Assembly: GCF_026343335.1 (NCBI RefSeq)
Contig: NZ_JAPELX010000001.1
Span: forward strand, 5,394,001 to 5,458,000
From: Streptomyces sp. NBC_00078
GTDB taxonomy: Bacteria > Actinomycetota > Actinomycetes > Streptomycetales > Streptomycetaceae
Length of the DNA: 64,000 nucleotides
Reading direction: 5' to 3'
In this document: positions 59,119 to 64,000 of the stretch, piece after piece
Layout of the letters: every line of letters begins with the position of its first letter
Position numbering within the stretch: position 1 is the stretch's first letter
Notes under the pieces: model-generated
What the model was told of the DNA's origin: nothing
Database searches by the model: none
Seen by the model: only the letters and a program-made list of their open reading frames with translations
Program-made: the position numbers and the translations under genes

Positions 59119-59538
59119 ATGCCTGAAAGCGAGTCCGACCCCTGGGAGTACTCCCTCTACATCCCGAACGACCTCCGCGCTGTCACCGTCTGCCGCCGCA
59201 CCCTCCGTCTGATCCTCACCATGCACGGCCTGATCCGCCTCGTCGACACTGCCGAGCTGCTCGCGACGGAGTTGGTCTCCAACGCCGTACGCCACACCAA
59301 GGGGCCCGCTGCGCTTCGCGTGCGCTGGTCGGCCGGCGTGCTGCGGATCGGGGCGTGGGACGCGAGTCCTGAACCGCCCGAGCCGCCGGGGGCGTTGGAC
59401 CAGCTCGTCGGTCTGGATCTGGAGGAGGGACGCGGGCTTGCTCTGGTGCGGGCCTGTGCCGACGTGTGGGGCTGGCAGCCACTCGCCAGGGGCGGTAACC
59501 GGGGTAAGTACGTGTGGTGCGACCTGGTCGCGGCGTAG
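59119..59538 (+). CDS. HATPase (RsbW-like anti-sigma/regulatory ATPase)
   Basis: 139 aa from ATG 59119 with AGGAG upstream. LLATELVSNAVRHTKGPAAL is the N box, LRIGAWDASPEPP the G1 box, and EEGRGLALVRACADVWGW the G2 region. Single-domain GHKL ATPases of this type are often encoded beside XRE/DUF397 pairs in Streptomyces. A decayed copy lies at 54360. Confidence 0.88.
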   Translation: MPESESDPWEYSLYIPNDLRAVTVCRRTLRLILTMHGLIRLVDTAELLATELVSNAVRHTKGPAALRVRWSAGVLRIGAWDASPEPPEPPGALDQLVGLDLEEGRGLALVRACADVWGWQPLARGGNRGKYVWCDLVAA

Positions 59539-59592
59539 TGCGTTGATCACGTCGTACGGCATCGCCGATGAGGGTGAGGCCGAACGTAGTGC

Positions 59593-59629
59593 GGGTGTGG
59601 ACCGGGAGCGTTTCTCCGGGTCCACACCC
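59593..59629 (+). terminator. Terminator after the HATPase gene
   Basis: GGGTGTGGACC-GGGAG pairs with CTCC-GGGTCCACACCC; strong stem about 55 bases after the stop codon. Confidence 0.65.
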
Positions 59630-59705
59630 TGTTCTGTCCCCGTGCCTGCTCAGCAGCTCACGAAGAGAGCCACACAGTGGCGTTGAGGGCGACGGAGGCC
59701 CTCGC

Positions 59706-60722
59706 CTACTTCGAGTCCGTCATGCCGTACTCGTACGCGATCACCGAGGGCTTGCCACTCTTCGGCAGGACGGCAAGGGCCATGCCCTGGAAGGTGTCGG
59801 TGATGACGACCCGCTTGGCGGGGTTGTAGACGGCCTCCTCGCCGTCCGGAGTGATCTGGAAGGTGCTCATGTACTGCGGCTTGAGCATCTGTTCCTGGGT
59901 GTGCGAGGTCGGGATCACCGCGAGTAGGCCGCCGTCGGCCAGGCGCAGCGCGTACGTCTCCTTGTACGCCGGGTCCTTGGCGAAGAACTTCTTGGTCGCC
60001 CACTTGGCCAATTTGCCCTTGGTGCGGTCCTTGTAGAGCTTCAGGGCGTCCTTGGTCGGGCTGGTGGTGTGGGAGATCGCGGCACCGGCCTTCTTCCCGC
60101 CGGTCACGTACAGGTCCTCGAAGGCCGGGCTGACGTCGTTCGGGGCCAGGGTGCCGACGCGGGTCGAGGGGGCTACGGCGGTGGCGAGACCGTGGTTGCT
60201 GGTGTCGATCGTCGGAATCGGCGCGTCGGAGTAGACCGCCGACATCAGCTTCCAGCTGCTGCCCTCCTTGCCGAAGACCAACAGGGCCGGAGTCTTGGAG
60301 CCGCTGGCGGTGGCCTTGACCGCGAACCAGTCCTCGTCAGCCGGGATGTAGTACTCCCGGTCCTGGTAGGAGAACGGCTTCTCGTAGTCGCTCTGGTCCG
60401 CCTTCGTCCATGTGCCGAAAGTCGCGTAGTCCCCCTTGCTCTGCTCGTGGACCTGTCCGCTCTCGACCGTGCCAAGCAACTTGGCGTTCCGTGTCCCGTT
60501 CGCCTTGTTGTTGACGGCAACGTAGTTGTCGACGATCTTCGCCGCCTGCGCGCGGGTCACCGCGCCCTTGGGGGGCGGGCTCGCCGAGGCACTCGGGGCG
60601 GCCGCGTCACCGGTGCCGCCGCTGCATCCGGTGAGGGCGGCCGCCGAGGTCACGCCGAGGGCGACGAGGGTTATGACGCTCCCGCGAGCGGCGCGGGCAA
60701 GGGTGGGGGCGGGGCTAGGCAT
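59706..60722 (-). CDS. Lipoprotein downstream of the second L/S cluster
   Basis: 338 aa, ATG 60722. Signal peptide with lipobox AALTGC (Cys about 33), Ser/Pro linker, then two-part domain with a helix AQAAKIVDNYVAVNNKAN, strands (REYYIPADEDWFAVKATA, SSWKLMSAVYSD) and a second half with similar strand-helix order. The halves recall tandem NTF2-like folds. Same strand as L6/S6, 77 bases away. Function unknown. Confidence 0.6.
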   Translation of the reverse strand: MPSPAPTLARAARGSVITLVALGVTSAAALTGCSGGTGDAAAPSASASPPPKGAVTRAQAAKIVDNYVAVNNKANGTRNAKLLGTVESGQVHEQSKGDYATFGTWTKADQSDYEKPFSYQDREYYIPADEDWFAVKATASGSKTPALLVFGKEGSSWKLMSAVYSDAPIPTIDTSNHGLATAVAPSTRVGTLAPNDVSPAFEDLYVTGGKKAGAAISHTTSPTKDALKLYKDRTKGKLAKWATKKFFAKDPAYKETYALRLADGGLLAVIPTSHTQEQMLKPQYMSTFQITPDGEEAVYNPAKRVVITDTFQGMALAVLPKSGKPSVIAYEYGMTDSK

Positions 60723-60799
60723 GGCGGAGGTGCGCTCCTTGAGAGACGTGAAGTGGGAAGCCCTGTTTCAGGCAGTCGGTCGTACGGGGTCTCGTCGTG

Positions 60800-61870
60800 T
60801 CAGCTGTTGGTCGCCTGGTACTCCACGACGTTCATGTCCTGGGTCGTGTCGAAGGTGCCGTCTGGGAGGTCGCCCTTCGCGCCGCCCGTGCCTTCCCAGG
60901 AGATCTGCCAGGTGATGGAGGCCTTCAGGTGGTACGGCGTGCCGTACGTCGCGCGGAGGTAGGTGATGCCGCACGGCGGGATCTTGCCGGCGTCGCCCTT
61001 GACGTACGGGGTGCCGGTGCTGCCGTCGTCATTGATCTCGCAGTCGCCGGAGGCGGGGAACGTCTCGGCGTCCTGCGTGCCCGGGTCGAGGTGAAGGGCG
61101 ACCGGCTTGGCCGTGGTCTCCGCCCAGAGGCCCGTGTCGGGGAGTTCGGCGCGGACCTTGACCTCGGTGAACTTGCCCTTGTCGAGCCAGACCCAGGTCG
61201 GCGCATTCACCGTGGACCGGGTCGCCGGCTTCAGCTCGATATCCGTGTTCGGGACCTTGACCTTGTCGTAGGCGTATGCGGCCAGGGTCTTGGGCGTGGG
61301 GGCGTTCGGTACCTCGGGGATCTGGCCGGCGTCCTGCCAGAACATGACGCTTTCGCAGCCGTACGAGTCCGGGTCAGCAGTGTCACGTGCCACGCCGCGC
61401 CAGAAGTAGCCCTTCTTGCCGCTGTTGTAGTCGTCGTAACCCGCACGGGTGATCAGGGAGTTGTCCTCGTAGTTGTAGGCGTCCTTGCCGTCCCGGTAGT
61501 GGTCCGTCCACAGCTTCCTGCCGCCCCATTCCGCGTGGGGGCTGACATATCCCAGGGGGTTGTCCGTCTCCGCGAATGCCTTGAGCTGTGCCGGCGTGTA
61601 GACGGGCTCGTACCAGCAGGGCGGTGGGGTCCAGTTCACGTCCGTCGACGAGATGCTGCCGGTCTTGCCGCCGGTGGGGCCGCTGACCTGGGTGACTTTG
61701 ATACGGGAGACGGCGGCCGACAACTCGCCGTTGTTCTCGTTGCCCGAAGTTGGAGGGGGAGAAGTCGTTTTTGTAGGGGTGGAGTCGGCATGAGCCATCC
61801 CACTGGTCCACAGCACGGCTGCCGCGCCCGCGGCAGCGCCCCAGCGCACCGCCCTTTGTGAAGGCGTCAC
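60800..61870 (-). CDS. Secreted partner protein S6
   Basis: 356 aa from GTG 61870, overlapping the L6 stop as GTGA. Signal peptide (WGAAAGAAAVLWTSGMAHA), linker, VNWTPPPCWYEPVYTPAQL, a variable domain with GKKGYFWRGVARD, APTWVWLDKGKF, CGITYLRATYGTPYHLKASITW (in two runs) and an end VVEYQATNS instead of EIQAVNR. A clear but divergent member of the S family, outside the main array. Confidence 0.6.
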   Translation of the reverse strand: MTPSQRAVRWGAAAGAAAVLWTSGMAHADSTPTKTTSPPPTSGNENNGELSAAVSRIKVTQVSGPTGGKTGSISSTDVNWTPPPCWYEPVYTPAQLKAFAETDNPLGYVSPHAEWGGRKLWTDHYRDGKDAYNYEDNSLITRAGYDDYNSGKKGYFWRGVARDTADPDSYGCESVMFWQDAGQIPEVPNAPTPKTLAAYAYDKVKVPNTDIELKPATRSTVNAPTWVWLDKGKFTEVKVRAELPDTGLWAETTAKPVALHLDPGTQDAETFPASGDCEINDDGSTGTPYVKGDAGKIPPCGITYLRATYGTPYHLKASITWQISWEGTGGAKGDLPDGTFDTTQDMNVVEYQATNS

Positions 61871-62529
61871 CGCTGGCACTCCTTCGCCTTGCCGATGACC
61901 TCGATGGTGAAAGCCCTCCAGACCTTGGACGAGCCGGACGGGGGGACCATGACCAACCGGTACTTCAGATAACTGTTCAGGCTTGCCTTGGTATAGAGGA
62001 TCTTCCCGGTCTTGATCTCCTTGCTGTAGGACTTGGTCTGGTTCTCGCAGAACGTGACGAGGGTGCCCTGTCCACCACTCAGCGTGGTGACGTCGGCGTC
62101 GTAGTACCTGTCCGTCCCGTAGACGGTCCACTTGCCCTTCACCCACGCCTCGATCTGCGACTTCGCGTACTGCGCGGCTTGGTTGAGCGAGTAGTACTGG
62201 TACGCCGGGTCGTTCGGGTCCTGCTCGACGATCCCGTGGTTCAGCGCGCGGAGGTAGTTCTGTGCGTTGGCGAGTGCTGCCGCGTGCTTCGGGTCGGACG
62301 GCTTGTCGAAGTCGAAGACCAGCTTGAAGTCCTTCGGCAGGCTCAGGTCAGGACCGTCACCGCCTGGCGTCGTGGACGCCGATGCCGAAGCAGACGGGCT
62401 GCTCGACCCCTTGTCCGCTCCCTTGATGTCGTCCGACGACTTGTCGTTCCCCCCGCCGCAGGCGGCGAGGAGAAGCGTCGCTGCGACGGTGAACGCAGCG
62501 GCGGCAGTGGTCAGAGTGCGGCGGGTCAC
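61867..62529 (-). CDS. Lipoprotein L6
   Basis: 220 aa from GTG 62529 with GGGGGAGA upstream. Signal peptide with lipobox LLLAAC, linker KSSDDIKGADKGSSSPSAS. Mature domain: FKLVFDFDKPSDPKHAAALANAQNYL (two runs), DPNDPAYQYYSLNQAAQYAK, WTVYGTDRYYDADV, VTFCENQTKSYSKEI, KAKECQR. A helix followed by strands, NTF2-like by layout. Partner of S6. Confidence 0.6.
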   Translation of the reverse strand: MTRRTLTTAAAAFTVAATLLLAACGGGNDKSSDDIKGADKGSSSPSASASASTTPGGDGPDLSLPKDFKLVFDFDKPSDPKHAAALANAQNYLRALNHGIVEQDPNDPAYQYYSLNQAAQYAKSQIEAWVKGKWTVYGTDRYYDADVTTLSGGQGTLVTFCENQTKSYSKEIKTGKILYTKASLNSYLKYRLVMVPPSGSSKVWRAFTIEVIGKAKECQR

Positions 62530-62556
62530 GGTTGATCTCCCCCGAGGTCGGTGTGG

Positions 62557-62612
62557 GCGACGGGTGTGGATGCTGGGTGGTGGGGCTGTGATCGATCGGC
62601 AGACGGATCGCG
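62557..62612. repeat. Second spacer repeat family, copy 1
   Basis: About 56 bases (GCGACGGGTGTGGATGCTG at one end, GATCGATCGGCAGACGGATC at the other) repeated at 63423-63478 with two or three changes. Lies upstream of L6. Confidence 0.6.
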
Positions 62613-62647
62613 TCAGAAGGTCAAGCGCCGGGAGAGCCTGTGCTTCG

Positions 62648-63301
62648 TCACTTCTGGCACTCCTTCGCCTTCCCCTTGACCTCCACCACTGATGCCTTCC
62701 AAGCCTTGGAGGAGCCAGTGGGCGGACGCATGAGCAGCTGGTACTTCACGTAACTGTCGGCGTTCACCGCGGTGTAGAGGATCTTGCCGCTCTTGATTTC
62801 CTTGCTGTAGGACTTGCCCTGGTTTCGGCAGAAGGTGACGAGTTCGCGCTTGCCGCCGCTCAGCGTGGTGACGCCTGCGGCGTAGTACTTGTCCGTCCCC
62901 GTGACGGTCCAGTGCCCCTTCACCCAGGCTTGGATCTGCGACTTGGCGTACTGCGCAGCCTGACCCTTCGAGTAGTACTGGTATGCGGGGTCGTTCGGAT
63001 CCTGCTTGGAGATGCCGTGCTTCAGGGCCCGGATGTAGTTCTCCGCGTCGGAAAGCGCAGACGCCTCCTTGGCATCGGACGGCACCTCGAAGTCGAAGAC
63101 GAGGTGGAAGTCGCTGGGCACGCTGACGTCGGGAGCGCCGGCGTCGGACGTAGACGCCGAAGCCGACGGACTCCCCGCCCCCGTATCCGCCCCCTTGATG
63201 TCCCCCGAAGACGACTTGTCACTCCCACCGCACGCAGTGAGCAAAAGCGCCGCCGCGGCGGTGAGCGAGGCGGCGGCAGTGGTCAGAGTGCGGCGGGTCA
63301 C
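62648..63301 (-). CDS. Lipoprotein L7 without its own S gene
   Basis: 217 aa from GTG 63301 (GGGGGAGA upstream). Very similar to L6: lipobox LLLTAC, FHLVFDFEVPSDAKEASAL, DPNDPAYQYYSKGQAAQYAK, WTVTGTDKYYAAGV, VTFCRNQGKSYSKEI, KAKECQK. It is followed not by an S gene but, after 118 bases, by L6. Either its S partner was lost or two lipoproteins share S6. Confidence 0.6.
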   Translation of the reverse strand: MTRRTLTTAAASLTAAAALLLTACGGSDKSSSGDIKGADTGAGSPSASASTSDAGAPDVSVPSDFHLVFDFEVPSDAKEASALSDAENYIRALKHGISKQDPNDPAYQYYSKGQAAQYAKSQIQAWVKGHWTVTGTDKYYAAGVTTLSGGKRELVTFCRNQGKSYSKEIKSGKILYTAVNADSYVKYQLLMRPPTGSSKAWKASVVEVKGKAKECQK

Positions 63302-63422
63302 GCTTGGTCTCCCCCGAGGTCGGTGTGCGCAACAGAGATCGAAGCTATCAGGGGTAGTTGAGGGACCCTCGAGTGCTGACAGGGGATTGTGTGGGAGGTG
63401 TGAGGCGCGTGACGTGGCGTGT

Positions 63423-63478
63423 GCGACGGGTGTGGATGCTGAGCGGTGGGGCTGTGATCGATCGGCAGACGGATCGCG
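63423..63478. repeat. Second spacer repeat family, copy 2
   Basis: Partner of 62557-62612; upstream of L7. The region 63302-63496 holds no gene. Confidence 0.6.
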
Positions 63479-63496
63479 CTCAGGACCCGCCGAGGT

Positions 63497-63631
63497 TCAG
63501 CGGTTGACGGAGGCCGTGTCGCCGCCGTGGGAGCCGGTGACGGGCTTGTCGGCATAGGCGGTGCCTGCGGTCCAGAACAGGGCGCCGGAGGCCAGGACGA
63601 CGCCCCATTTCAATCGCCGAGGGGTGATCAC
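63497..63631 (-). pseudogene. Gutted S gene (S8): leader joined to the last codons
   Basis: From GTG 63631, overlapping the L8 stop as GTGA, the frame has a signal peptide (LKWGVVLASGALFWTAGTAYA) and then only KPVTGSHGGDTASVNR and a stop. The start context and leader match S6, and the last residues match the VNR end of the array S proteins, so about 300 codons were lost. It might be expressed as a 44 aa leader-only peptide. Confidence 0.6.
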
Positions 63632-64000
63632 TCCTGGCACTCCTTCGCCTTCCCCGTGACGGTTACCGATTGGGCCTTCCATACCGGTGAGGCCTTCGTC
63701 GACGCCATGAGGATGTTGAACTTCAGGTAGCTGCCCAGGCTTTCCTTGGTGTACAGGACCTTCCCGCTCTTCACTTCCTTGCCATAGGCCTTGGCCTGGT
63801 TCTCGCAGAACGTGACGCGTGTGAGCTTGGCGCTCTTCGACGCGCCGCCATCGCTGGTCTCGGCTTGGTAGTAGCGGTCGGTGCCGGTGAGTGTCCAACC
63901 CCCCTGCACGTACGTCTTGATCTGTGAGTTCGCATATCGCGCCGCATCCCCAGCCGAGTAGTACTGGTACGCCGGGTCGTTCGGGTCCTGCTGGGTGACG
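63628..64000 (-). CDS. Lipoprotein L8 (5' end outside window)
   Basis: 124 codons of the C-terminal part. DPNDPAYQYYSAGDAARYAN, WTLTGTDRYYQAET, VTFCENQAKAYGKEV and KAKECQE match L6 and L7. The signal peptide lies beyond the right edge, so the cluster continues there. Confidence 0.65.
   Translation of the reverse strand, partial: VTQQDPNDPAYQYYSAGDAARYANSQIKTYVQGGWTLTGTDRYYQAETSDGGASKSAKLTRVTFCENQAKAYGKEVKSGKVLYTKESLGSYLKFNILMASTKASPVWKAQSVTVTGKAKECQE

Noticed and set aside
1..64000. tRNA, rRNA, riboswitch or replication origin
   Set aside because: No cloverleaf with a TTCGA-type arm, no rRNA stretch, no DnaA-box cluster and no familiar riboswitch core was noticed on reading; a tRNAscan/Infernal run would be the decisive check.

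Overview
The window reads as a Streptomyces (or close relative) chromosome segment. GC and third-position GC are high, GTG starts and GTGA/ATGA overlaps are common, and several actinomycete signatures are present: a Tad/Flp pilus operon, an SsgA-like sporulation protein, a DUF397 / XRE-DUF5753 / HATPase trio, and many WXG100-type small proteins. No rRNA, tRNA or CRISPR array was seen.

Layout. (1) 1-16 kb is a type VII (ESX/WXG100) effector island. It holds WXG100-like proteins, two possible EspG-like helper proteins, large exported-looking proteins with hydrophobic C-terminal regions, PH-like and RDD membrane partners, lipoproteins, and a WXG-type protein carrying a complete calpain-like Cys/His/Asn site (10515-12011, minus). 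No ESX motor gene (EccC/EccB/EccD/MycP) is present, so the machine must be encoded elsewhere. (2) 16.3-18.05 kb is an ISAzo13-type insertion sequence with 22-bp imperfect terminal inverted repeats. (3) 18.4-39.7 kb is a repeat-rich array of minus-strand two-gene units. Each codes for a lipoprotein of about 217 aa (L) translationally coupled to a secreted protein of about 345 aa (S). Four units are intact (L1/S1 to L4/S4), L5 carries a chimeric broken S, and further remnants lie nearby. The spacers between units are recognisable copies of one another: promoter-side repeat, a perfect or near-perfect 14-bp-arm hairpin, and a gene or remnant for a CxxC protein of 117 aa. The array also contains a GntR regulator, an IS110-family element, more type VII modules (27.7-30.7 and 35.2-37.2 kb) and pseudogenes. 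(4) 39.7-50 kb has a lipoprotein, a complete-looking Tad pilus operon without a prepilin peptidase, a Tubby/LURP-like protein, and a convergent ECF sigma factor fused to a zinc-binding anti-sigma-like segment and a proline-rich tail. (5) 50.3-57.7 kb has an SsgA-like protein and two more type VII modules. (6) 57.8-59.6 kb is the DUF397/XRE/HATPase trio. (7) 59.7-64 kb holds a lipoprotein and a second L/S cluster (L6/S6, L7, partial L8 with a gutted S8).

The genes fall into recurring cassettes: WXG100 + EspG-like + hydrophobic-tail effector + PH-like/B-type partner; W[VI]G small protein + 600-660 aa effector + anchored lipoprotein; and lipoprotein + secreted partner. The last, with conserved leader/signal DNA, divergent mature domains and conserved S C-terminus, is the best candidate for an undescribed cell-surface system. 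All functional assignments rest on reading motifs by eye; no database search was run.
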